A stretch of DNA of 64,000 bases from Variovorax paradoxus. Lineage in GTDB: Bacteria > Pseudomonadota > Gammaproteobacteria > Burkholderiales > Burkholderiaceae_C. How positions within the stretch are numbered: the first letter of the stretch is position 1; each line of letters begins with the position of its first letter. The notes beneath the pieces were generated by a model. That model was not told the origin of the DNA and did no database searches. It saw only the letters and a program-made list of their open reading frames with translations. The stretch lies in the NCBI RefSeq assembly GCF_902712855.1, contig NZ_LR743508.1, positions 1,054,001 through 1,118,000 on the forward strand. The letters run 5' to 3'. The position numbers and the translations under genes were made by a program. Shown one piece after another: positions 1-7,863 of the stretch.

Positions 1-306
1 TCGGTCGACCGCATCGTGTCGAGCGACACCATCCGCCGATCGAACCATCTCACCAAGCTGCCGGGCGTGATGGTCGACGCGGTGGTGGAGGCGCCCTACG
101 GCGCGCACCCGACCTCGTCGCCGTCGCTCTACCGCGCGGACGAGCGGCACCTGAAGGAGTACGTGAAGGCCAGCGCCAGCGAGGAATCCTTCGCGGCCTA
201 CCTGAAGCGCTACACGAGCGAGGCGGCTGCGCATGCCGACTACCTCGACGCGCTGGGCGGCGCGCGGCTGGCCGGGCTGGCCGTGTCCGAATCGAACCTC
301 GCCTGA
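1..306 (+). CDS. CoA-transferase subunit A, C-terminal part (partial)
   Basis: The frame is open from the first base, so the gene starts outside the window; 101 residues are visible. The segment GVMVDAVVEAPYGAHPTSSP followed by a helical tail (residues about 45-95) is typical of the end of the alpha subunit of glutaconate/3-oxoacid CoA-transferases (family I), which move CoA between carboxylic acids. The catalytic glutamate of this family lies on the beta subunit, so it would not be expected here. The next gene, 10 bases on, is a family III CoA-transferase rather than the usual beta subunit, so the partner is either upstream or elsewhere. The family assignment is fair; the substrate is unknown. 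Confidence 0.7.
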   Translation, partial: SVDRIVSSDTIRRSNHLTKLPGVMVDAVVEAPYGAHPTSSPSLYRADERHLKEYVKASASEESFAAYLKRYTSEAAAHADYLDALGGARLAGLAVSESNLA

Positions 307-316
307 GGGGCGCACG

Positions 317-1525
317 ATGACCAGCAGCAAGAACACCACGCCGGGAAGGCCCGGCATCCTCGACGGCGTCCGCGTTCTCGACTTCACCGCCATGATGTCG
401 GGCCCCTATTGCACGCGCCTCATGGCGGACCTCGGCGCGGAAGTGATCAAGGTCGAGCCGCCCGAGGGCGACCATATCCGCATGCGGCCGCCGCGCCGCG
501 ACGGGCGCAGCACCTACTTCGCCCAGCTCAACGCGGGCAAGAAGAGCCTGTCGCTCGACCTGAAGAAGGCCGAGGCCATCGCGCTGGTGCGCGAGATGGT
601 CGCGCAGTGCGACGTGCTGGTCGAGAACTACCGCCCCGGCGTGATGAAGCGGCTCGGGCTCGACTACGAGACGCTATCGGCACTGAACCCGAAGCTCGTC
701 TACTGCTCGATCTCGGGCTTCGGGCAGGAAGGGGCCTGGTCGGGCCGCAGCGCCTACGCGCCGGTGCTGCATGCCGCCAGCGGCTACGACATGGCGAACC
801 TCGACTACCAGGAAGGCGATGTCGAGCGGCCGCTGAAGAACGGCATCTTCGTGGCCGACGTGCTCGGCGGCTCGCTGGCATTCGGCGCGATCCAGAGCGC
901 GCTGTTCCGCGCGGCACGCACCGGCGAGGGCGACCACGTCGACCTGTCGCTGATGGACGCCATGCTCGGCCTGCTGGTCTACGAGTGTCAGGAGGCACAG
1001 TTTCCCGCGGAGCGCAGGCGTCCGCTCTACCGCCCCACCAAGGCGAAAGACGGCTTCCTGCTGATCGCGCCCGTGAGCCAGAACAACTTCGAAGCGCTGG
1101 CACGCTGCACCGGCCACGCCGAATGGATCACCGACGAGCGCTTTCGCACCAGCCAGGAGCGCGAGCACCACTGGGGCGAACTGATGCAACTGCTCGACGA
1201 CTGGGCCGCGTCGCGCACCGCCGCCGAATGCGAAGCCGCGATGAACGCCGCCGGCGTGCCCTGCTCGCGCTACTTCACCGTGCGCGAGGCGATGCAGCTG
1301 CCGCCGCTGGTGGAGCGCCAGGCCTTCCAGACCATCGACGACGGCTCGGGCGAGTTCCAGGTGCCCAACCCGGCCTTCCGCTTCAGCCGCACGGCCGCCC
1401 ATGCGCGCGGCGGCGTGCCGGCGCTGGGCGGCGACGGCCCTGCGCTGCTCGGCGAGCTGCTGGGCCTGAGCGCGGACCGCATCGACGCATTGAGGGAAAG
1501 TCGCACGCTGCATGTGAACGGCTGA
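317..1525 (+). CDS. CaiB/BaiF family III CoA-transferase
   Basis: 402 residues, the normal length for family III CoA-transferases such as formyl-CoA transferase, CaiB and succinyl-CoA:acid transferases. The N-terminus has the family signature (VLDFTAMMSGPYCTRLMADL, then GAEVIKVEPPEGD), and VDLSLMDAM near residue 210 is the region with the catalytic aspartate. The ATG at 317 is preferred over an upstream in-frame ATG at 233 because the latter lies inside the preceding gene and the homology begins after 317. It probably transfers CoA to or from a carboxylic acid used as carbon source. The TctC-like binding protein 41 bases downstream fits a solute uptake-and-activation unit. The substrate is not readable from sequence. 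Confidence 0.9.
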   Translation: MTSSKNTTPGRPGILDGVRVLDFTAMMSGPYCTRLMADLGAEVIKVEPPEGDHIRMRPPRRDGRSTYFAQLNAGKKSLSLDLKKAEAIALVREMVAQCDVLVENYRPGVMKRLGLDYETLSALNPKLVYCSISGFGQEGAWSGRSAYAPVLHAASGYDMANLDYQEGDVERPLKNGIFVADVLGGSLAFGAIQSALFRAARTGEGDHVDLSLMDAMLGLLVYECQEAQFPAERRRPLYRPTKAKDGFLLIAPVSQNNFEALARCTGHAEWITDERFRTSQEREHHWGELMQLLDDWAASRTAAECEAAMNAAGVPCSRYFTVREAMQLPPLVERQAFQTIDDGSGEFQVPNPAFRFSRTAAHARGGVPALGGDGPALLGELLGLSADRIDALRESRTLHVNG

Positions 1526-1566
1526 AGCCATCGCCTCACGGATTCGAGAACAAAAGGAGACAACAC

Positions 1567-2574
1567 ATGAAAGACAGGTTGAAGCGCCTCGTTCGCATGA
1601 AGACGAGGGCGCTGTGCGCGGCGCTGCTCGCAGCCGGTGCCATGGCGTTGCCGCACGCCGGCATCGCGCAGTCGTCGGGCTTTCCGAACAAGCCGATCAC
1701 CATCGTCGTGCCGTATCCGCCGGGCGGCACCACGGACGTGCTCGCGCGCGTGCTGCAGGAGCCGATGCAGCGCTTCCTGAAGCAGCCCGTCATCATCGAG
1801 AACAAGGCCGGCGCCTCTGCCGTGCTCGGCACCAAGTTCGTGGCGAAGGCGCCTGCCAACGGCTACACGCTGCTGTTCCCGAACAACGGCCTGGTGATCT
1901 CGCCGCAGGTTTCGAAGGACGCCGACTACGCGCCGCTCAAGGACTTCGCGCCGGTCTCGCTCGTGTCGCTGCAGCCGATGATCCTGGTGGTCAACCCGAC
2001 GGTTCCGGCGAAGTCGGTGCAGGAGCTGATCGACTACGCCAAGGCCAACCCGCGCAAGCTCGACTTCGCGACCGCCGGGCCCGCTTCTTTCGGCCACCTG
2101 GCCACCGAACTGTTCAGCCGCCGCGCCGGCATCGAGATGACGCACATTCCCTACAAGGGGCAGGCCCCGACCACGCAGGCCATCCTCACGGGCGAGTCGA
2201 AGGTGCTGCTGAGCACCAGTTCGTCGCAGATGAATGCCTTCATCAAGGACGGCAAGGTGCGCCTGCTGGGCGTGAGTTCGCTGCAGGCTTCGCCGCTCGC
2301 GCCCGGCGCGGCGCCCATCGCGAACACGCTGCCGGGCTTCAACCCCGAAGTGTGGTTCGGGCTGTTCGCGCCGGCCGGCACGCCGCGCGACGTGGTGGCG
2401 AAGCTGAACGAAGCCATCGTCAAGTCGCTGGCGCTGCCGGAGGTCAAGGAGAAGTTCGAGACCGCCGGTGCCGACGCCACCGGCAGCACGCCCGAGCAAC
2501 TGGGTGCGCGCATCGCCGAGGAGTATGCGACGTGGACCTCGGTGATCCGAGACGCGAACATCAAGAGCGAATAG
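1567..2574 (+). CDS. Bug/TctC-family periplasmic binding protein
   Basis: 335 residues with a cleavable signal: a basic N-terminus, a hydrophobic stretch (ALCAALLAAGAMALP) and a likely cleavage after HAGIAQ. The mature protein opens with FPNKPITIVVPYPPGGTTD, the hallmark of the Bug (Bordetella uptake gene) receptors of tripartite tricarboxylate transporters, which bind carboxylates in the periplasm. No TctA/TctB membrane genes are nearby; such orphan receptors are very abundant in Burkholderiales. A good ribosome site (AAAGGAGA) precedes the ATG at 1567; a second ATG at 1597 is possible. The gene follows a CoA-transferase, suggesting the ligand is an acid activated by it (inference). Confidence 0.9.
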   Translation: MKDRLKRLVRMKTRALCAALLAAGAMALPHAGIAQSSGFPNKPITIVVPYPPGGTTDVLARVLQEPMQRFLKQPVIIENKAGASAVLGTKFVAKAPANGYTLLFPNNGLVISPQVSKDADYAPLKDFAPVSLVSLQPMILVVNPTVPAKSVQELIDYAKANPRKLDFATAGPASFGHLATELFSRRAGIEMTHIPYKGQAPTTQAILTGESKVLLSTSSSQMNAFIKDGKVRLLGVSSLQASPLAPGAAPIANTLPGFNPEVWFGLFAPAGTPRDVVAKLNEAIVKSLALPEVKEKFETAGADATGSTPEQLGARIAEEYATWTSVIRDANIKSE

Positions 2575-2582
2575 CCACCGCA

Positions 2583-2600
2583 GCCGCCGCGATCGGCGGC
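2583..2600. terminator. Hairpin between convergent genes
   Basis: GCCGCCG and CGGCGGC pair as a perfect 7-bp stem around a CGAT loop, in the 39-base gap between the convergent binding-protein and DUF35 genes. It is followed by a short CCCTTT rather than a long T run, so it is at best a moderate bidirectional terminator. Confidence 0.45.
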
Positions 2601-2613
2601 GGCCCTTTGCCGT

Positions 2614-3015
2614 CTACGCCGCCGGCACGAACATCGGGATCGCGAAGCCGCCTTCGGCGGGCTTGAAGCCCAGCTTCACGCGATCGCCGATGCGCAGCGC
2701 ATCGAGGTCGCAGTCGACGATGTTGGTGAGCATCGTCACACCCTCGTCGAGCGTCACATAGGCGATGGCATACGGAACGGGGCCGGCGCGGCGCGTCACG
2801 CTCACGCTGTAGATCGAGCCCTTGCCCGAGGCATCGATCCATTCGGTGTCGCCCAGGCAGTAGGGGCACAAGGCGCGCGGATACCAGTGCACCCTGGCGC
2901 ACGCCGTGCAGCGCTTGATGCGGAGCACGCCTTCCTTGGCGGCGTTCCAGAAGGGCTCGGTGGCGGTGTCGACGATGGGTGCGCCCAACGCGCGGTCCTG
3001 CGGGATCGTGGTCAT
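2614..3015 (-). CDS. DUF35 OB-fold/zinc-ribbon protein, partner of thiolase-like protein
   Basis: 133 residues. An N-terminal helix (TEPFWNAAKEGVLRIKRC) leads into a rubredoxin-like zinc ribbon with Cys36, Cys39, Cys50 and Cys53, followed by an OB-fold (residues about 65-130, GKGSIYSVSVTRRAGPVPYA). DUF35 proteins form complexes with SCP-x/Ltp-type thiolases and acyl-CoA hydratases. The start is only 3 bases after the stop of the thiolase-like gene, so the two are co-transcribed and probably form one enzyme. The DUF35 subunit generally helps bind the acyl-CoA; it is not itself a known catalyst. Confidence 0.88.
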   Translation of the reverse strand: MTTIPQDRALGAPIVDTATEPFWNAAKEGVLRIKRCTACARVHWYPRALCPYCLGDTEWIDASGKGSIYSVSVTRRAGPVPYAIAYVTLDEGVTMLTNIVDCDLDALRIGDRVKLGFKPAEGGFAIPMFVPAA

Positions 3016-3018
3016 TCT

Positions 3019-4188
3019 TCAGTTCCTTTCCATGATGAGGGTGGCGCTGCCGTGGCGCGAGCCCAGCAGCCCGCCCGTGCCCTGCGCGAGGGCAAGGCCG
3101 CAGTTGGGCACCTGCACCTTCGGATGCGCCTCGCCGCGCAGTTGCCGCACCGCCTCGATCACCTTCGTGATGCCGCCGCGGTTCGCCGGGTGGTTGTTGC
3201 ACAGGCCGCCGCCGTCGGTGTTGAAGGGCAGCTTGCCGACGCCGGAGATCAGGTTGCCGTCCATCACGAACCTGCCGCCTTCGCCTTTCCTGCAGAAGCC
3301 CAGATCCTCGAGCTGCATCAGCACGGTGATGGTGAAGCTGTCGTAGATCGATGCGTACTGGATGTCGGCCGGCGTCACGCCCGCCTCGGCAAAGGCAATG
3401 GGGCCGGACACGGCCGCACCCGAATATGTGAGGTCGACCTGCCCGTTGGCCTGGCCCTTCACGGCTTCTCCTGCGCCCAGGACGTTGACCACCGGCCGCC
3501 CGAGCGAACGGGCGATCTCCGGCCGCACCACCAGCAGCGCGCCACCGCCGTCGCTGACCACACAGCAGTCGAGCTTGTGCAGAGGGTCGGAGATCATGGG
3601 CGAGGCCAGCACCTCCTCGACCGTGACCGGCTCGCGCAGCATCGCGTTCGGGTTGTGCTGCGCATGCGCGGCCGCTGCCACCTTGATCCAGGCGAGCTGC
3701 TCGCTGGTGGTGCCGAACTCGTGCATGTGGCGCGCCGCGGCCAGCGCGTACATGTTGACCGTGACGGGCGCGTAGGGCATTTCCCAGGGCACATCCGGCG
3801 TGGCCGCAGTCACGTTGCGCGGGCCCGTGCCGATGCCGCTCGCCTCGCTGCGCGGGCGGCCCGCCAGGGTGATGAGCGCGACATTGCACTTGCCCGCCGC
3901 GATGGCCTGCGCCGCGTGCGACACCTGCACCAGGTAGGCCGAGCCGCCGGTGTCCGTGGTGTCGACGTGGCGCACCTTGAGGCCGAGGTAGTCGACCATG
4001 CTGAGCGGTCCGAGGCCGGGCGCGTCGCCCGCGCAGAAATAGCCGTCGACGTCCTGCAGCGAGAGGCCTGCATCGGCCAGCGCACCGCGTGCGCATTCGG
4101 CGTGCAGCTGCGCGACCGTCTTGTCGGGCGCCTTGCGCGTGGGGTGTTCGAAAGCGCCCGCGATGCAGGCCCGCCGTTGAATGCTCAT
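3019..4188 (-). CDS. SCP-x/Ltp-type thiolase-fold protein
   Basis: 389 residues, thiolase superfamily, closest in style to the lipid-transfer-protein/SCP-x group (YDSFTITVLMQLEDLGFC, HPANRGG, and a glycine-rich end GLALAQGTGGLLGSRHG). At the place where classical thiolases carry the nucleophilic cysteine the sequence reads TTDTGGSAYL, with no cysteine, as in Ltp2-like retro-aldolases that work with a DUF35 partner. It may therefore cleave a beta-hydroxy acyl-CoA rather than perform thiolysis (inference). The ATG at 4188 is chosen; the frame can be extended to a TTG at 4245, but that would run through the putative operator. It is divergent from the acyl-CoA ligase gene. Confidence 0.85.
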   Translation of the reverse strand: MSIQRRACIAGAFEHPTRKAPDKTVAQLHAECARGALADAGLSLQDVDGYFCAGDAPGLGPLSMVDYLGLKVRHVDTTDTGGSAYLVQVSHAAQAIAAGKCNVALITLAGRPRSEASGIGTGPRNVTAATPDVPWEMPYAPVTVNMYALAAARHMHEFGTTSEQLAWIKVAAAAHAQHNPNAMLREPVTVEEVLASPMISDPLHKLDCCVVSDGGGALLVVRPEIARSLGRPVVNVLGAGEAVKGQANGQVDLTYSGAAVSGPIAFAEAGVTPADIQYASIYDSFTITVLMQLEDLGFCRKGEGGRFVMDGNLISGVGKLPFNTDGGGLCNNHPANRGGITKVIEAVRQLRGEAHPKVQVPNCGLALAQGTGGLLGSRHGSATLIMERN

Positions 4189-4232
4189 TCGGTTTGCTCC
4201 ATGTTGACAGTGATTCGTCGCCATCATTATCA

Positions 4233-4245
4233 TTGGTTCAACCAA
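4233..4245. promoter_or_regulatory. Palindromic operator, copy 1
   Basis: TTGGTTCAACCAA is a perfect inverted repeat (TTGGTT-C-AACCAA) in the 130-base divergent gap between the thiolase-like gene and the acyl-CoA ligase gene. The surrounding 19 bases TATCATTGGTTCAACCAAA (4228-4246) recur exactly before the SDR gene. The form TTGGT-N3-ACCAA matches the general consensus of GntR/FadR-subfamily regulators, which often sense acyl-CoAs or acids. The regulator itself is not in the window. Confidence 0.7.
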
Positions 4246-4318
4246 AACAAATCAAGGCGTCAATCTGCCGCTGCGCTTCTCCCGTCGAGGAAGGCCAGAA
4301 GAACAAAGGACGACAAGT

Positions 4319-5977
4319 GTGACCCCGCATGAACTGAGCATCTGGCCGCGCGGCCTGCCTCGCGAGATCGACATCCCGCCCACCAACCTGTGCGCCAACC
4401 TGCTCGTGTCGGCCATGCGCTCGCCGCAGCGCGCGGTGCTCGTCGACGACTTCGGCAGCCTGGCCTACGCCGAGCTGGTCGAGCAGGTGGAGCGCATCGC
4501 GGCCTTCCTGCAGAACGAGCTCGGCGTGCGGCGCGGCGACCGCGTGCTGATCTGCCTGCCCAACGGGCGCGGCTGGATCGCCGCCTACTACGCGGTGCTG
4601 CGCCTCAACGCGGTGGTGGTGCCGGTGAACCCGATGAACAAGCGTGACGAACTCGTTCACTACCTGGCCGACACCGGCGCGGTGGCGGCCTTCTGCGGTT
4701 CGGACAACGTTGCCGAGCTGCTTGCGGTGCCCGGCGCGCAGCAGCTGCGCCGCGTGGTCATCGTGGGCAATCCGGGGCCTGCAGACGCACCGGCAGACGG
4801 CGTTGCGGAAAGCGCACCGGGGCCCGCGCGCACCATCGGCCTGCGGCGCGTGCTTGCGGCGGTGCCGGGTCCGCTCGCGCCGCTCGAGCACCTGCCCGAT
4901 GCGCTCGCGCTCATCCTCTACAGCTCCGGCTCCACGGGCGCGCCCAAGGGCTGCATGCACACGCACCGCACGCTCAACGCCAGCACGGTGATCGTCGCGC
5001 ACTGGATGGGCCTGGTGCCGCATTCGGTGCAACTGGTGGCGCTGCCTTACTTCCACATCACCGGCATGCAGAACCTGCTGAACGCGCCCGTCTACGGCGG
5101 CGGCACGCTGGTGCTGATGAAACGCTGGAACCGCGACGAGGCGGCCGCGCTCATCGCGCGCCACCAGGTGAGCCACTGGACCGCGATGCCGACCATGGTG
5201 ATCGACTTTCTCGCAAGCCCGCGCCTGGCCGAGTACGACCTGCGCTCGGTGCGGCGCATCGGCGGAGGCGGTGCCGGCATGCCCGAGGCCGTGGGCGAGC
5301 GGCTGAAGGCGCTGACCGGCCTCGACTTCCTGGAGGGCTACGGTCTGTCCGAAACCGCGCATGTGTCGGGCAACCCGCCGGCCGCATTCAAGCGGCAATG
5401 CCTGGGCGTGCCGCTCTTCAACACCGATCTGCGTGTCGTCGATCCCGACACGCTGGCCGAGCTGCCGCCGGGCGAGGTGGGAGAGATCGTCATGGCCGGG
5501 CCGCAGGTGTTCACCGGCTACTGGCAGAACGAGGGCGCGACGCGCGCCGCCACGCTCGAGATCGACGGCAGGCGCTTCGTGCGCAGCGGCGACCTCGGCC
5601 GCCGCGACGACGAAGGCTACTTCTTCATCGTCGACCGGCTCAAGCGCATGGTGAATGCCTCGGGCTTCAAGGTGTGGCCTGCCGAGGTCGAGGCGATGCT
5701 GCACGAGCATCCTGCCATCGCCGAAGCCTGCGTGATCGCGGCCGTCGACGCCTACCGCGGCGAGACGGTCAAGGCCGTCGTGGTGCTGCGCGAAGGCCAT
5801 GCCGCGCGCGTCCGTGAGGAGGACGTGATCGAGTGGGCGCGGCAGAAGATGGCCGCCTACAAGTACCCGCGGCTGGTCGAGTTCGTGGACGAGCTGCCCA
5901 AGTCCGCCACCGGAAAGATCGCCTGGCGCCAGCTGCAGGATGCCGAGCGCGCCAAGGCATTGCGCGCTGCGGCTTGA
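4319..5977 (+). CDS. AMP-forming acyl-CoA synthetase (fatty-acid/aryl acid ligase)
   Basis: 552 residues, ANL superfamily. Motifs in order: the P-loop LILYSSGSTGAPKG (about residue 200), the EGYGLSETA acyl-adenylate motif (about 340), RSGDLGRRDDEGYFFIVDR (about 420) with the hinge aspartate, and the C-terminal catalytic lysine in PKSATGKIAWR. It activates a carboxylic acid to its CoA thioester using ATP. The start is a GTG at 4319, which is the first start after the operator; the protein begins directly with the conserved N-terminal domain. It heads the beta-oxidation-like operon that follows. The acid substrate (medium-chain, terpenoid or aromatic) is unknown. Confidence 0.92.
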   Translation: MTPHELSIWPRGLPREIDIPPTNLCANLLVSAMRSPQRAVLVDDFGSLAYAELVEQVERIAAFLQNELGVRRGDRVLICLPNGRGWIAAYYAVLRLNAVVVPVNPMNKRDELVHYLADTGAVAAFCGSDNVAELLAVPGAQQLRRVVIVGNPGPADAPADGVAESAPGPARTIGLRRVLAAVPGPLAPLEHLPDALALILYSSGSTGAPKGCMHTHRTLNASTVIVAHWMGLVPHSVQLVALPYFHITGMQNLLNAPVYGGGTLVLMKRWNRDEAAALIARHQVSHWTAMPTMVIDFLASPRLAEYDLRSVRRIGGGGAGMPEAVGERLKALTGLDFLEGYGLSETAHVSGNPPAAFKRQCLGVPLFNTDLRVVDPDTLAELPPGEVGEIVMAGPQVFTGYWQNEGATRAATLEIDGRRFVRSGDLGRRDDEGYFFIVDRLKRMVNASGFKVWPAEVEAMLHEHPAIAEACVIAAVDAYRGETVKAVVVLREGHAARVREEDVIEWARQKMAAYKYPRLVEFVDELPKSATGKIAWRQLQDAERAKALRAAA

Positions 5978-6001
5978 TTGTTCTGCCCACACCAAATATC
6001 A

Positions 6002-6014
6002 TTGGTTCAACCAA
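6002..6014. promoter_or_regulatory. Palindromic operator, copy 2
   Basis: A second exact copy of TTGGTTCAACCAA, within the same 19-base identity (5997-6015), lies in the 58-base gap between the ligase stop and the SDR start. A second, internal promoter with the same control is the simplest reading. Two identical copies in two short intergenic gaps of a single cluster are very unlikely by chance. Confidence 0.7.
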
Positions 6015-6035
6015 ACTGAATCGAACAGACAACCC

Positions 6036-6809
6036 ATGCAGAATCTCGTCACTCTCGAAGGCCGGACCATCGTCGTCACCGGTGCCGGCCAGGGCATCGG
6101 CAAAGCCATCGCGCAGCTGGTGATCGAGCTCGGCGGCAACGTGGTCGCGCTCGACCTCAATCCCGATTCACTCAAGGCCGCCATGGCGGAGCTGCCCGCC
6201 GCGCGCGTGCAGCAGGTGGTCGGCAGCGTGACCGATGCGGCCCTGGCCGCCAGCGCGGTGGAGGAGGCCGTGGCGCGCTTCGGCGCGGTGCACGGCCTCG
6301 TCAACAACGCCGGCATCACCCGCCCCGCGATGATCGAGAAGATGACGCCGACGCAGTGGCAGGAGGTGATCGACGTGCACCTCACCGGTACGTTCTATTG
6401 GCTGCAGGCCGTGGGCCGCCACATGGTGGCGCGCGCGAAGAGCGGCGACACCACGGGCGGCGCCATCGTCAACATCTCGTCGGACGCGGGCCGCAAGGGC
6501 TCCATCGGCCAGGTCAACTACGCCGCCGCCAAGGCCGGCATGCTCGGCGTGACGATGACGGCCGCGCGCGAATGGGGGCGCTACAACATTCGCACCAACT
6601 CCATCTGCTTCGGCGTGGTCGAGACGCCGATGACCGAGGTGGTGCGCGGCGAGAAATTCCGCGACGGCATGCTCGCGCAGATTCCGCTGGGCCGCTGGTC
6701 GACGCCGCAGGAAGTGGTGAAGACCGTGTGCTTCCTGATGTCGGACGCGGCTTCGTACATCACCGGGCAGCACCTGGGCGTGAACGGCGGCTTCCACATC
6801 AGCCTCTGA
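6036..6809 (+). CDS. Short-chain dehydrogenase/reductase (FabG-like, 3-hydroxyacyl dehydrogenase candidate)
   Basis: 257 residues, a classical SDR. It has the cofactor-binding VVTGAGQGIGKAIA (residues about 12-25), the NNAG motif, the catalytic serine in NISSDAG, and the YxxxK pair in VNYAAAKAG. An alanine-rich family of this kind oxidises hydroxyacyl-CoA or reduces oxoacyl-ACP; in this operon the likely role is the 3-hydroxyacyl-CoA step or oxidation of a ring/side-chain hydroxyl. The ATG at 6036 directly follows the operator-bearing gap. The short C-terminus YITGQHLGVNGGFHISL is standard for the family. Confidence 0.9.
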   Translation: MQNLVTLEGRTIVVTGAGQGIGKAIAQLVIELGGNVVALDLNPDSLKAAMAELPAARVQQVVGSVTDAALAASAVEEAVARFGAVHGLVNNAGITRPAMIEKMTPTQWQEVIDVHLTGTFYWLQAVGRHMVARAKSGDTTGGAIVNISSDAGRKGSIGQVNYAAAKAGMLGVTMTAAREWGRYNIRTNSICFGVVETPMTEVVRGEKFRDGMLAQIPLGRWSTPQEVVKTVCFLMSDAASYITGQHLGVNGGFHISL

Positions 6810-6819
6810 ACGGCCGGCC

Positions 6820-7863
6820 ATGTACATGCCGCCCGGCAGCACGCTGCGCCTCGACCCGCGGGACGAGTACACCCACGTGCCCGAAGAAGCCTCGAACTAC
6901 AACGAGAGCATGTACTTCAACGCCTTCGATACTGCGCGCGGCGTCGGAGCGTGGATGCGGCTGGGCAACCGGCCGCACGAGGGCCATGCGGAAATGACCT
7001 GCTGTGTCTACCTGCCCGATGGCCGCGTCGGCTTCATGCATGCGCGGCCGAAGATCGACGGCAACGAGGCGATGGATGCGGGCGGTCTGCGCTTCGAGGT
7101 GGTCGAGCCCTTCCGCCGGCTGCGCGCAACGTACGAAGGCGAGCTGCTGCTGATGGACGACCCGCACGCCATGGCCGACCCTGGCAGCGCCTTCAAGCGC
7201 TACCCCAGGCGTCCCGCGTCGATCGCGCTCGACTTCGAAGGCGTCTCGCCCATGCACGGCGGCGAGATCGTCGCGGCCGATGGCAGCCGCCTCGCGCTCG
7301 ACCCCGCGCACGCGGTGTACCGGGGCCACACCGAGCAGAGCATGGCGGTGCGCGGCCACATCACGGTGGACGGCCAGCATTTCGAGATCGATGGCACGGG
7401 CTACCGCGACAAGTCGTGGGGCCCGCGGCACTGGCATAGCTTCTATTGGTACAAGTGGCTGCCGGTGACCTTCGACCGCGAGTTCGCGGTGCTGCTGTCG
7501 GTCAAGGGCCGCAAGGGGCAGGCCAACCACGTGAGCGGCAACGTGCTGCGCAACGGCCGCCACGAGCCGGTGATCGACGGGCGCATCGTCACCGAGTACG
7601 ACGAGCTCTATTACCCGCGCAGCTTCACCGCCCATGTGCGCACCGCCGAGCGCAGCTACACCTTGCAGGGCAAGGTCGGCGCGCTGGTGCCGCTGCGCCA
7701 CAGGCGCCCGGACGCTGCGGGCGGCGGCAACTCGTACACCCGAATCACCGAAGGCATCACCGAATACCGCTGCGAAGGCCGCCGCGTGCTCGGCATGTCG
7801 GAGTACTGCGACGCGATGGTCGACGGCACGCCGGTCTCCGTGCTGGAGGAACCCGCGCCATGA
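6820..7863 (+). CDS. Lipocalin-like (CrtC/AttH-type, DUF7064-like) protein of unknown function
   Basis: 347 residues, no signal peptide and no membrane segment. The sequence is beta-rich, with a conserved-looking GYRDKSWGPRHWHSFYWY near residue 195. Proteins with such a GxRDxSWGxR motif resemble the double-lipocalin fold of CrtC/AttH and are often annotated as DUF7064/DUF7065. They commonly lie beside acyl-CoA or steroid/terpenoid catabolic genes, where they may act as hydratases or bind a hydrophobic substrate. Here the gene starts 10 bases after the SDR and its stop overlaps the next start (ATGA), so it belongs to the operon. Family placement is from memory of motif style; function is not established. 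Confidence 0.6.
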   Translation: MYMPPGSTLRLDPRDEYTHVPEEASNYNESMYFNAFDTARGVGAWMRLGNRPHEGHAEMTCCVYLPDGRVGFMHARPKIDGNEAMDAGGLRFEVVEPFRRLRATYEGELLLMDDPHAMADPGSAFKRYPRRPASIALDFEGVSPMHGGEIVAADGSRLALDPAHAVYRGHTEQSMAVRGHITVDGQHFEIDGTGYRDKSWGPRHWHSFYWYKWLPVTFDREFAVLLSVKGRKGQANHVSGNVLRNGRHEPVIDGRIVTEYDELYYPRSFTAHVRTAERSYTLQGKVGALVPLRHRRPDAAGGGNSYTRITEGITEYRCEGRRVLGMSEYCDAMVDGTPVSVLEEPAP

